Part shown: positions 50,921 to 58,481 of the stretch, piece by piece | How positions within the stretch are numbered: position 1 is the stretch's first letter | How the letters are laid out: each line of letters starts with the position of its first letter | Source: CADEDV01 sp048498035 | GTDB taxonomy: Bacteria > Bacteroidota > Bacteroidia > Chitinophagales > Chitinophagaceae | NCBI GenBank assembly: GCA_048498035.1 | Contig: JBEHYT010000019.1 | Location: 1-64,000 of the forward strand | Direction of reading: 5' to 3' | DNA length: 64,000 nucleotides | Made by a program: the position numbers and the translations under genes | Notes under the pieces: model-generated | Databases searched by the model: none | Seen by the model: the letters and a program-made list of their open reading frames with translations, nothing else | What the model was told of the DNA's origin: nothing

Positions 50921-52096
50921 ATGAGCAGCGAAGCGATGATGAATCAAATTATGAACACAACCGCTACTGTTACCTCCGGCGGGAAGTTTCGTCTTATACG
51001 CGGCGGAACTGCATACTTCGACCTGCTTCTCTTGCTCATCAACGATGCGAAGGAGAGCATTCACCTGCAGACATATATTTATGACGATGATTTTACCGGT
51101 ACGCGCATTGCGGATGCGCTGGCTTCCGCGGCACAGCGGGGAGTGGATGTGTATGTAATGGCAGATGGGTATGCATCGCGGGTGATGCGTCAAAAATTCA
51201 TAGACGATTTACGGGGCAGGGGTGTTCATATTCGCTTGTTTGAACCATTGTGGCGTAGCAAGTATTTTTATTTTGGCAGGCGGCTTCATCATAAAGTGGT
51301 GGTAACAGACCATCGTTATTCCCTGGTAGGCGGGGTTAATATCAGTGATCGTTACAACGATCTTCCGGGGAGGGCGGCATGGCTCGATTTTGCGCTCTAT
51401 GCGGATGATTCCGGGCTGGGCGCTGAGTTGACCCGTGTTTGCTGGCAGACCTGGAACGGGTTCAGCAAAAGAAAAGGCTCAAGTGTGCGGTACATGCACA
51501 CTATAGAGCACGCAATCCGGGTACGGCGGAACGACTGGCTGCGGGGTAGAAATGAGGTGCATGCCAGCTATGTTCAGATGTTTAGCCAGGCACAAACACA
51601 ACTCACAATTGTCTGTAGCTATTTCCTGCCGGGAAGAAAATTGCGCAGCCTCCTTGGTAAAGCAGCCGCGCGGGGTGTAACTGTGCGCATACTTATTGCC
51701 GGCGAGTCGGATGTGAAGATTGCCAAGCAGGCGGAACGCTGGTTATATGATTGGTTATTGCGCAACCGCATTTCAATTTTTGAATATACGAGATCGATAC
51801 TACACGCGAAAGTGGCAGTGTGCGACGGCAAATGGTTTACCATCGGATCCTATAATATCAATGATATCAGCGCTTATACCAGTGTTGAGCTCAACCTTGA
51901 TGTTCACGATCCGGCATTGGCCGGCGAAGTGCAGCAGGTGCTGGACCGGATCATTGAAACGGAAGCAGTGGCCATCACGCCGGAAATACATCGAAAAACA
52001 ACAACACTCTGGCGCAGGCTGAAACGTTGGATCGCTTACCAGTTAATCCGGGTAGTATTGACGAGCATTACATTTTATTATAAACCGCGAGCCTGA
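50921..52096 (+). CDS. Phospholipase D-like protein (cardiolipin synthase-like)
   Basis: A 391-residue protein with two HKD motifs. The first is RLHHKVVVTDHRYSLVGGVNISD near residue 122 (HxK-x4-D with GGVN), the second LHAKVAVCDGKWFTIGSYNIND near 290. Two HKD copies in one chain mark cardiolipin synthases, which join two phosphatidylglycerols. There is no N-terminal membrane pair as in Cls of E. coli; the C-terminus has an Arg/Trp-rich amphipathic or membrane-inserting tail (WRRLKRWIAYQLIRVVLTSI). Five bases separate it from the baeRF gene and four from the next gene, so an operon is clear. Confidence 0.88.
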   Translation: MSSEAMMNQIMNTTATVTSGGKFRLIRGGTAYFDLLLLLINDAKESIHLQTYIYDDDFTGTRIADALASAAQRGVDVYVMADGYASRVMRQKFIDDLRGRGVHIRLFEPLWRSKYFYFGRRLHHKVVVTDHRYSLVGGVNISDRYNDLPGRAAWLDFALYADDSGLGAELTRVCWQTWNGFSKRKGSSVRYMHTIEHAIRVRRNDWLRGRNEVHASYVQMFSQAQTQLTIVCSYFLPGRKLRSLLGKAAARGVTVRILIAGESDVKIAKQAERWLYDWLLRNRISIFEYTRSILHAKVAVCDGKWFTIGSYNINDISAYTSVELNLDVHDPALAGEVQQVLDRIIETEAVAITPEIHRKTTTLWRRLKRWIAYQLIRVVLTSITFYYKPRA

Positions 52097-52100
52097 CCAG

Positions 52101-53111
52101 ATGGATAGTATCACACACCTCGCCATTGGCGCCTGTATGGGCGAGATGCTGGCCGGTAAAGCGCTTGGAAAACGCGCCATGTTCTGGGGTGCACTTGCGC
52201 ACAGCCTACCTGACATAGATGTGGTATCTGCATTGTGGTTAAGCCCATCTTCGGAACTGTTGGCTCATCGCGGATTTACGCATTCATTTTTATTTTGTGT
52301 ACTGGCTGCGCCGGCGTTTGCGATGCTTGCATTTTACACTCATCGTCAGCGCGCAATCAGTGTGTGGAAATGGCTCCTGTTTTTTGGAGCGGTTATGGTG
52401 TTGCATCTCTTTCTTGATGCATTTAATAATTACGGTGTAGGATGGTTTGAACCGTTTAGCCAGTACAGGGTTTCATTCAACAGTATTTATATCGTAGATC
52501 CGTTCTTCTCCCTGCTTCCCGTGTTGGTGGTTGTTATCTTATTAGTAAAAAAGCGCGGGCACGCGATGCGGCTAAAATGGGTACGCATCGCCCTTGGCGT
52601 TTCTTTTTTCTACCTCTGTTATAGCCAGATCAATAAAGCGATTGTTGACAAAGATGTAAAAGCCTCGCTGGAAAAACAACATATCAGCTACAGCAGTTTT
52701 TTTACCACCCCGGCGCCCCTTCAGACATGGCTGTGGTACACCGTTGCAGCTACAGACAGCGGGTATTACGTGGGCTATCGTTCGGTATTTGACGGATCCG
52801 ATACAATCGCATTTCGTTTCTTTCCGGGCAATAAAGCATTGTTGAATGAGCTGGGTAACACGCAGGAATGTCGCAACCTGGTCCGGTTTTCCAGGGGCAT
52901 GTACACTGTGGAAAAAAGAGGGGATGCCATCGTGTTTAATGATCTTCGTTTTGGCCAGGTGGCAGGATGGTATGATCCCTCGGCCGATTTTGTCTTCCAT
53001 TATTACCCTGGCAATAGCGCATCCAACAGCCTGGTTGTTCAACGCGGACGTTTCAGTGGCTGGAACCGAAAAGCGTTTGAAGCGCTACTCAGGCGGATTG
53101 GTGGTAACTGA
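52101..53111 (+). CDS. YdjM-like membrane metal-dependent hydrolase
   Basis: A 336-residue membrane protein. The N-terminal part matches the YdjM/DUF457 family: MDSITHLAIGACMGEML, ALAHSLPDIDVV (His and two Asp) and LAHRGFTHSFLF (His-x3-Thr-His), the metal-ligand set. About four to five transmembrane helices follow to residue 185. The last ~145 residues form a soluble domain (TTPAPLQTWLWYTVAATDSGYYVGYRSVF) outside the family core, likely periplasmic. Third gene of the baeRF-PLD operon; the lipid-related neighbour suggests a membrane-remodelling job. Confidence 0.85.
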   Translation: MDSITHLAIGACMGEMLAGKALGKRAMFWGALAHSLPDIDVVSALWLSPSSELLAHRGFTHSFLFCVLAAPAFAMLAFYTHRQRAISVWKWLLFFGAVMVLHLFLDAFNNYGVGWFEPFSQYRVSFNSIYIVDPFFSLLPVLVVVILLVKKRGHAMRLKWVRIALGVSFFYLCYSQINKAIVDKDVKASLEKQHISYSSFFTTPAPLQTWLWYTVAATDSGYYVGYRSVFDGSDTIAFRFFPGNKALLNELGNTQECRNLVRFSRGMYTVEKRGDAIVFNDLRFGQVAGWYDPSADFVFHYYPGNSASNSLVVQRGRFSGWNRKAFEALLRRIGGN

Positions 53112-53132
53112 CGAAATACAGTTGTGTCAACT

Positions 53133-53297
53133 TCATTCTTCCGGCGGCGCTTCCTTCCGGCCGATCACGAGGTTATACAATTTCATCATCGCCCAGCGGA
53201 AGAAGCGTCTTCCATACTTCCAATATAAGACTACTACCAGTATTAACGCCGCTGCATAAGCGATCAACTTTGTTGTTATGGTGAATAGGATGTACAT
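53133..53297 (-). CDS. Small membrane protein, 54 residues
   Basis: A 54-residue frame with ATG at 53297 and TGA at 53133. The sequence reads MYILFTITTKLIAYAAALIL, a hydrophobic segment of about 22 residues ending VVVLYW, then a basic tail KYGRRFFRWAMMKLYNLVIG and a Glu/Pro-rich end. The layout (one membrane helix, positive cytoplasmic tail) is that of a real small protein, unlike random frames. It ends 22 bases from the facing YdjM-like gene and starts 16 bases after the Usp gene on the same strand, which suggests co-transcription with Usp. Function unknown. Confidence 0.6.
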   Translation of the reverse strand: MYILFTITTKLIAYAAALILVVVLYWKYGRRFFRWAMMKLYNLVIGRKEAPPEE

Positions 53298-53313
53298 AAA
53301 AAAGATGTTCCTC

Positions 53314-54153
53314 TTATTCCGCTTTGCTGTGGATGCACAGCAACGGGATAAAAGTTTGTGAGATAAGCTGTTTGGTGCTGGTGGGTTTAAAAAATCTTGC
53401 CAGCAGGGAGTGCGTTTTGGGAATGATGATTAATAGGTCCAATTTGTTTTCCATTGCAAATTCCAGGATGCCGTCTTCCACATCGCGATGATTGATAAAA
53501 TGATAGGCCGGCTTCAGATCGGCAAATGAGCTGTGCAGGTAAAATAGCTCTTCCGGGGTATCGGGCTTAAAATGCCGGTCGTGGTAATCCACGTTGAGTA
53601 TGTGCAGTTCCGCATTAAAGTCCTTTACCTTTTCCCGGATTGCAGCTACCGGAATGGTATCTGCTACCGCGTTAAAGTCGCAAGCGAAGCCAATTCGTTT
53701 AATACCCTCTCCGAACTTGCGTGCCGGAGGAACAACGATCACAGGGTGGGAAAGATGGCGTACCACGGCGAGTGAGGTGCTACCGAAGAACGTTTTTTCA
53801 AGTCCCGATTTTCCGGTAGTACCCAATACTACGGCAAACGGTAGCAGTTCATTGCAGCGTTTCTCCAGCTCATCTGCGGGATTGCCCATCCGTGCTTTAT
53901 ACTTCACCACCATTTTACCATCGGTGGCGGCAAGCACCTGCTCCCGAACTTTCTTCAGTTGTTCTTCACTTTCTTTTTTCATTTCATCCGGCGACATTAG
54001 TATCAACGGAGCATCCGAACCATAGGAAAGCGGGATGTTAAACACGTTGATCAATTCTATCCCGCCATGAATAGCCCGGGCCATATCAATGGCGTAGTTC
54101 AGTGCATTGGTTGCCACTGCTGAAAAATCGGTGGCGACAAGGATCATTTTCAT
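53314..54153 (-). CDS. Universal stress protein, tandem UspA domains
   Basis: A 279-residue protein of two UspA domains. Domain 1 (1-145) opens MKMILVATDFSAVATNALNYAI and holds a nucleotide-binding stretch GTTGKSGLEKTFFGSTSLAVV near 110-130 (G-2x-G-9x-G-S/T), an ATP-binding type. Domain 2 (about 155-279) opens GIKRIGFACDFNAV but keeps no clear G-x9-G motif (IIIPKTHSLLARFFKPTSTKQLI). Usp proteins modulate survival under starvation, oxidative or metal stress. A 54-residue membrane protein follows 16 bases later on the same strand. Confidence 0.92.
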   Translation of the reverse strand: MKMILVATDFSAVATNALNYAIDMARAIHGGIELINVFNIPLSYGSDAPLILMSPDEMKKESEEQLKKVREQVLAATDGKMVVKYKARMGNPADELEKRCNELLPFAVVLGTTGKSGLEKTFFGSTSLAVVRHLSHPVIVVPPARKFGEGIKRIGFACDFNAVADTIPVAAIREKVKDFNAELHILNVDYHDRHFKPDTPEELFYLHSSFADLKPAYHFINHRDVEDGILEFAMENKLDLLIIIPKTHSLLARFFKPTSTKQLISQTFIPLLCIHSKAE

Positions 54154-54233
54154 TGATTATGTATTTATGGAAAAGGTAGCAACCGGGGAGGTGGGGACAA
54201 CTGACGAATCTCATATACTCACATGATCCGGGA

Positions 54234-54374
54234 ATGAGAGGTAAGAATCAGCGAGTTAGGAATGCTGACAGACCATATGAGGGGATTGTTGTGGCAGGAG
54301 TGCTGCTGTTGTATACGGTTACTGCAGATTTATTGAAGTTGCTGTTTTTCCGATGGAGCGGCGATGCAAACTAA
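54234..54374 (+). CDS. Possible small membrane peptide, 46 residues
   Basis: ATG at 54234, TAA at 54372-54374, giving 46 residues: a basic N-terminus (MRGKNQRVRNADRPYE), a hydrophobic stretch GIVVAGVLLLYTVTADLLKL and a short end LFFRWSGDAN. Basic-then-hydrophobic layout is reasonable for a small membrane peptide. There is no clear promoter and it could be a chance frame. It occupies the 264-base spacer between divergent Usp and PPase-like ends, which otherwise shows nothing. Confidence 0.35.
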   Translation: MRGKNQRVRNADRPYEGIVVAGVLLLYTVTADLLKLLFFRWSGDAN

Positions 54375-54417
54375 AATCCCGCTGGCTGCTTCAAGACATG
54401 TCAGCAGCAAGAAACGC

Positions 54418-54882
54418 CTATAGCAGGCCGCGGGCTTTTTTCTTGTCCAGGATTTTCAGCGGTTCAAATTTCTTATTTTCTGCCTCGTTATAAATCATAA
54501 AAAAGAAGATCAACTCCTTCAGGTAGCTGGCTGGCAAATCAGACACATTTCGAATATGCTGGTATTGCAACGATTGTTCAGGAATAAAAAAGAATCGATC
54601 GTTACGGATCGATTTATTTCCCTCGCTCTGTTTAGCTGTTACAGCGCCAATGAGCCGACAATCGAGATGGCATCCTGGGAAAGTGGTAAATTCGGAAATC
54701 ACCATTGCGTCCAGCGGATCACCGTCCTGCCCTTTAGTTCCGGGAATAAAACCGAAATCGTGGGGAAAATGAAGACCTGCCGCGAGTGATTTTTTAAAAA
54801 TGAATATTTTTCGGGAGTTGTCATAGTTATATTTTTCCCGGCTTCCCTTTGGCGTTTCTATGGTAATCTCAAATGTTTTCAT
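54418..54882 (-). CDS. Inorganic pyrophosphatase-like protein, some active-site changes
   Basis: A 154-residue family I soluble pyrophosphatase relative. The signature DGDPLDAMV (near residue 52) and FPHDFGFIPGT are intact, with the substrate-side lysine region TPKGSREKYNYD at the start. The third metal-binding stretch differs: canonical TDEAGEDAKLVAVP aligns with AKQSEGNKSIRNDRFFFIP, so two of the four metal-ligand acids (D97 and D102 in E. coli numbering) seem replaced. Activity may be reduced or altered. ATG at 54882 overlaps the end of the DUF421 gene by 14 bases; the in-frame start at 54930 would extend into that gene. Confidence 0.8.
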   Translation of the reverse strand: MKTFEITIETPKGSREKYNYDNSRKIFIFKKSLAAGLHFPHDFGFIPGTKGQDGDPLDAMVISEFTTFPGCHLDCRLIGAVTAKQSEGNKSIRNDRFFFIPEQSLQYQHIRNVSDLPASYLKELIFFFMIYNEAENKKFEPLKILDKKKARGLL

Positions 54883-55387
54883 TGCTTTGTTGTTGATTTT
54901 TTTTCTTTCGTACAAAGCTGATCCGCTCATTTGTTTCGATATATGCGGTGTCTACAGCATCCAGGTTTTCTGATTGCAGCTCCAACCGGGTACTTTGCTC
55001 CAGGTCTTTTTTGGTAAGGGACGCTTTTTCCAGGTTTGTGTCGTTGATGCTGTTATCCTTATACAAGATGCGTTTTCTGCCTTTCACCAGCTTTTCAAGC
55101 GCTGGATAGCGGAAGCAACACCATCCAAGCAACCGGTGTATGCCAATCATCACTGCAGCAGACACAATAGTATTGATCAATGAACTGGCACCTACGATGC
55201 CGCGCGCAAGAACGGAGCCCATCATGATCATAATGATCGCATCAAATCCAGACCGGCTGCCGAGTATCCGCGAGCCGCCCACACGTAGCAGAACAAGCGT
55301 AGCGATAAAGGAGATGACAGCCCGCACTGTCATCTGCCACAGCAGTGGGTCTTCGTTTTTCCCAAACAGTGATTGCAAGGTATCCAT
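54869..55387 (-). CDS. DUF421 (YetF-like) membrane protein
   Basis: A 172-residue protein with two or three N-terminal transmembrane helices (AVISFIATLVLLRVGGSRILG, DAIIMIMMGSVLARGIVGASS, TIVSAAVMIGIHRLLGW) and a cytoplasmic domain with the DUF421 pattern RILYKDNSINDTNLEKASLTKKDLEQSTRLE. The family (YetF, YkjA) is widespread in stress regulons without a defined function. It lies 20 bases downstream of the FAD/Rieske gene and overlaps the PPase-like gene, so the three form an operon. Confidence 0.88.
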   Translation of the reverse strand: MDTLQSLFGKNEDPLLWQMTVRAVISFIATLVLLRVGGSRILGSRSGFDAIIMIMMGSVLARGIVGASSLINTIVSAAVMIGIHRLLGWCCFRYPALEKLVKGRKRILYKDNSINDTNLEKASLTKKDLEQSTRLELQSENLDAVDTAYIETNERISFVRKKKNQQQSNENI

Positions 55388-55407
55388 TCCTTGAATTTTT
55401 TACTTGT

Positions 55408-56976
55408 TCATTGTCCGTGCTTTTCTTTTTGCACTTGTTCCAGTATGCCTTCTTCCTGGTTTAAACTAACTTTTTCTATATCCCGGATAGCGGGGCCATT
55501 CAGCACCTCGCCATCAAAGCCAAATCTGGCGCCATGACAGGGACAATCCCAGGAACGTTCTACGGTATTCCAGGTGATCTCGCAACCCATGTGGGTGCAG
55601 GTAGGACTGGTGGCGTGGAGGTTCCCCAGTTCATCCTTATAGAGAGCAATTTTTTGCCCCTCGTATTTTACAACACTGGCTTCGCCGGGAGCAAGCCCGG
55701 CCAGCTCGTTCAGATTGGTATGCGGTAATATTTTTTTAATAAGATGGGCAGCCACATCCGCATTTTGGCTGATAAAGTTTTTAAAACCAGCAATGGGCTT
55801 AATTCGGTTCGGATCAAACAGGGCGATATAATCGCTGGAGGTTTCGGTAAGAATATCCCGCAACACAAGTGCGGATACGTGACTGTAGGTCATTCCATTA
55901 CCGCCGAACCCGGTGGCTACAAACAACTGATCACTGTGTCCTGGCAGTTGGCCAATATAGGGCAGCCCGTCGGATGATTCATAATATTGAGAAGACCAAC
56001 GATAGGAGATGTTCCGTATGTCCAGGTTATTTTCCAGGTAGGCTTCCAACTGCAGAAAGCGTTTTTCCGTATTCTCTTCATGCCCGGTCTTATGATCAAA
56101 ACCACCCGCGATCAGGTAAGAAATACCATCTGCTACATGCGTACGAAAGTAATGGTAAGGTTCATCAAGGTCGTAGTACAAGTGCTCCGGGTATACACCG
56201 GAATTCAATCGGACAGCCATGGCATAACTTCGGAAAGGGATACAACGGAGGTGTAAGAAATTGACACCGGGAGGAGTGTGGGTTGCGAAGACTACACGCT
56301 TTGCCTTAAAAGTTCCACAGCTTGTGGCTACAGTGGCGTGGCTACCTTCTTCAACTGACAGTACCCTGCAGCTTTGCTGAATGGTACCGCCGGCCAGTTC
56401 AAATGCGCGTGCTAATCCAAATGTATATTTAACGGGGTTAAAACGCGCCTGGTGATCAACCCGGATGGCGTTGGTGTAGGAGAGCGGAAGTTCCAGGGTG
56501 TCGGTTTCCGCTACAGTAAGACCGGCTTCCAGCGCGGCAACCTCTATTTCCCGGAGTTGATCGTCCTGCTCCCTGTTTTTTGCAAAAAGGAATGCGTTCG
56601 CATCCTGCCATTCGCACTCAATAGAATGCCGGAGACAATTTGTTTTCACAAGACTTATTGCCTCAGCCGCTATGGCGGCCACCTGTTTGGATTGTTTCTT
56701 TCCGAAGTTCTTGTCAATCGTTGCATACGAGGTGTCCAACAATGTATTCAGATGGGCGGTGGTGCCGCCTGTTGTTCCATAGCAAAGCGTTGCGGCTTCA
56801 AGCACCAGGCAATTCATGCCGGATTCCTGTAGCAGCAACGCCGTTGTAATTCCAGTAATCCCTCCGCCAACAATAATGCAATCGTAAATCTTTTTAGGAT
56901 CTGGCTGATGTTCAGACCGGAATGGATCTTCTGTCGTTTGCCATAAGCTTACACTGTAACCGTCTCGCTGTATCAT
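55408..56976 (-). CDS. FAD-dependent oxidoreductase with C-terminal Rieske domain
   Basis: A 522-residue fusion. Residues about 30-400 are a DAO-type FAD oxidoreductase (IIVGGGITGITTALLLQESG with GxGxxG, and LFVATGFGGNGMTYSHVSALV near 370). Residues about 440-515 are a Rieske [2Fe-2S] domain: CTHMGCEITW and CPCHGARF supply the Cys-His/Cys-His ligands. The same fusion occurs in a group of Bacteroidota and cyanobacterial oxidoreductases acting on amines or glycine-betaine-like substrates; substrate here is unknown. The ATG at 56976 follows a perfect promoter box; the frame's TTG further upstream is at or before the transcription start. Confidence 0.9.
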   Translation of the reverse strand: MIQRDGYSVSLWQTTEDPFRSEHQPDPKKIYDCIIVGGGITGITTALLLQESGMNCLVLEAATLCYGTTGGTTAHLNTLLDTSYATIDKNFGKKQSKQVAAIAAEAISLVKTNCLRHSIECEWQDANAFLFAKNREQDDQLREIEVAALEAGLTVAETDTLELPLSYTNAIRVDHQARFNPVKYTFGLARAFELAGGTIQQSCRVLSVEEGSHATVATSCGTFKAKRVVFATHTPPGVNFLHLRCIPFRSYAMAVRLNSGVYPEHLYYDLDEPYHYFRTHVADGISYLIAGGFDHKTGHEENTEKRFLQLEAYLENNLDIRNISYRWSSQYYESSDGLPYIGQLPGHSDQLFVATGFGGNGMTYSHVSALVLRDILTETSSDYIALFDPNRIKPIAGFKNFISQNADVAAHLIKKILPHTNLNELAGLAPGEASVVKYEGQKIALYKDELGNLHATSPTCTHMGCEITWNTVERSWDCPCHGARFGFDGEVLNGPAIRDIEKVSLNQEEGILEQVQKEKHGQ

Positions 56977-57020
56977 GAGCACTGCTTTTCTCAAATGAAA
57001 AACAAAAAGCAAGCCAATAG

Positions 57021-57028
57021 CAAATATA
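57021..57028 (-). promoter_or_regulatory. Promoter -7 element of the FAD/Rieske operon
   Basis: Minus strand TATATTTG, a perfect TAnnTTTG, 44 bases before the ATG at 56976. Confidence 0.55.
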
Positions 57029-57030
57029 AT

Positions 57031-57249
57031 TTACTGCGTCGAGTCTGTGTGTTGTGCCATTCGATCATAAGATGCAGTATCACCCTGTCGGGAACCAACC
57101 TTGTCGTTGGGCGGATTAGGTGTGGTTGATTGAATAGAAGGCGAAGGTGTTGAATCGCCAACGTCGCCTGAGGCACCACCTGTATTGTTGCAGGCATAAA
57201 CAGCACCCAGTGCAACAGCAATAGCCATTGTAACAAATACCTTATTCAT
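57031..57249 (-). CDS. Small lipoprotein-like protein
   Basis: A 72-residue protein. N-terminal hydrophobic segment MNKVFVTMAIAVALGAVYAC with Cys20 as a candidate lipidation site (VYAC, an imperfect lipobox). The mature part is polar and disordered (Gly/Ser/Thr/Pro/Asp-rich). It starts 25 bases after the Csp-type gene on the same strand and ends just ahead of the FAD/Rieske promoter. Unknown function; possibly an anchor or periplasmic partner. Confidence 0.65.
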   Translation of the reverse strand: MNKVFVTMAIAVALGAVYACNNTGGASGDVGDSTPSPSIQSTTPNPPNDKVGSRQGDTASYDRMAQHTDSTQ

Positions 57250-57274
57250 AACATTGTGTGTTTTAGTTCATTTG

Positions 57275-57616
57275 CTAGGCAGCGACCACCATCTCAGAAC
57301 ACAGCATGGCGCAATGCTTGCACATCTTTGCGCATTCCTGGCAGTGTTGCATATGATGACTTCCACATTCTTTTTCGCAACGATGACAGATGTCGGCACA
57401 AATACCGCAGAAGGTTTGAGCAAACTCGCTGTCACTAACCATCAGCCGTGCTGCGGTATCGCATACAGATGCACAATCCATATTTAACCGGATGCATTCT
57501 GCCATCGCCTTTACATCGTCTTCCCGCAGGCAGGCATCGGCACAGGTTCGGCAAACAATCGCACATTGCCTGCAGGCTGATATGCAATCTTCGTAAAGCT
57601 GATTTGCAACTTTCAT
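57275..57616 (-). CDS. Four-helix-bundle copper-binding protein (Csp/DUF326-like)
   Basis: A 113-residue helical protein with 19 cysteines, mainly in CxxxC and CxxC steps along each helix (DCISACRQCAIVCRTCADAC, then DCASVC, FCGICADICHRCEKEC, HCQECAKMCKHCAMLC). That regular packing is the mark of copper-storage Csp proteins, which fill the core of a four-helix bundle with Cu+ ions. A histidine-rich turn (GSHHMQHC) could be the entry site. There is no signal peptide, so it is the cytosolic type. It heads a small operon with the lipoprotein-like gene. Confidence 0.93.
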   Translation of the reverse strand: MKVANQLYEDCISACRQCAIVCRTCADACLREDDVKAMAECIRLNMDCASVCDTAARLMVSDSEFAQTFCGICADICHRCEKECGSHHMQHCQECAKMCKHCAMLCSEMVVAA

Positions 57617-57908
57617 AGCTGTTTTTTTTTAAAATGAGAGCTTATTTTCTGTATTGCGGAAAAATTCATACCACAGGCTTAATTGTGCAAAAGTTTAAAA
57701 CGATTTAGGCGTAATAGATTTTTTCATCGGGAATTCGGCGCTGCATGAAGACGGAGAACCGGAAAAAAAGTCCGCACTTTTACGGGTAACTTCTGCACCG
57801 TTTTTGATGATCCGGGTATAATCTCCCGGATTTTCGTTGCTACCGGGTTTGTTAGCAGGGAATTTTATAAAAGTTGTTGTCCGGCACCGGAATTGTTGTT
57901 TACCTGCT

Positions 57909-58445
57909 ATGAAAAACATTCTATACAATCGTCAACATTTGAAAGAATATCTGTCGTATGGGTTGTTGTTTGCCCTTGTGTATATTATCCCTGTGTGGGT
58001 GTTCTTTTTTTTCCTGGACTACAACCAAATGTGGATCATCTTCATAGGTCCTGTTCTGGCGATGTTTGTTGTTGCGGCGTATGTCCTCAAACTAGCGCGT
58101 CGCAGACCTGAATATAAAAGTTCGTGGATGATGATCATCGCCGGGCATGGCGCTATACTAACGGGAATTTTATTTTCCGTGATTTTTACGACTATCCTCT
58201 GTTTTATTTATATTCCGGGATTTTTATCGGGTAATAGTCCTAATGTATTGGAAGATTCCCCTGCTGGACTTAACAACCACAATTGGAGCATGTTGATGTT
58301 GCTGTACGTCTGCGCTACTATTGAAAATTTTGGAGCGGGCGGATTTGTAGCACTCCTGGGTCCTTATGTATTTAAACGTAACCAGACGAAAGACAGGTCT
58401 GCCTTCCTGGAAAAAGAAACCGGTGTTGCAGAAAGCAACAGGTAA
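57909..58445 (+). CDS. Four-helix membrane protein of unknown function
   Basis: A 178-residue protein with about four transmembrane segments (LLFALVYIIPVWVFFFF, MWIIFIGPVLAMFVVAAYVL, GAILTGILFSVIFTTILCFIYI, and a region around LLYVCATIENFGAGGFVALLG). I do not recognise a family. The ATG at 57909 (MKNILYNRQHLKEYLS) is chosen over an in-frame start 72 bases upstream, whose added residues do not look like a leader. The spacer before it carries no clear promoter. Confidence 0.7.
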   Translation: MKNILYNRQHLKEYLSYGLLFALVYIIPVWVFFFFLDYNQMWIIFIGPVLAMFVVAAYVLKLARRRPEYKSSWMMIIAGHGAILTGILFSVIFTTILCFIYIPGFLSGNSPNVLEDSPAGLNNHNWSMLMLLYVCATIENFGAGGFVALLGPYVFKRNQTKDRSAFLEKETGVAESNR

Positions 58446-58481
58446 TAATAATGCTGCGAATAATTAACTGCAACTGCTATC

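Noticed and set aside
57695..57928. Minus-strand ORF of 77 codons upstream of the four-helix membrane protein
   Set aside because: Composition is unlike a protein and it overlaps the start region of a better plus-strand gene.
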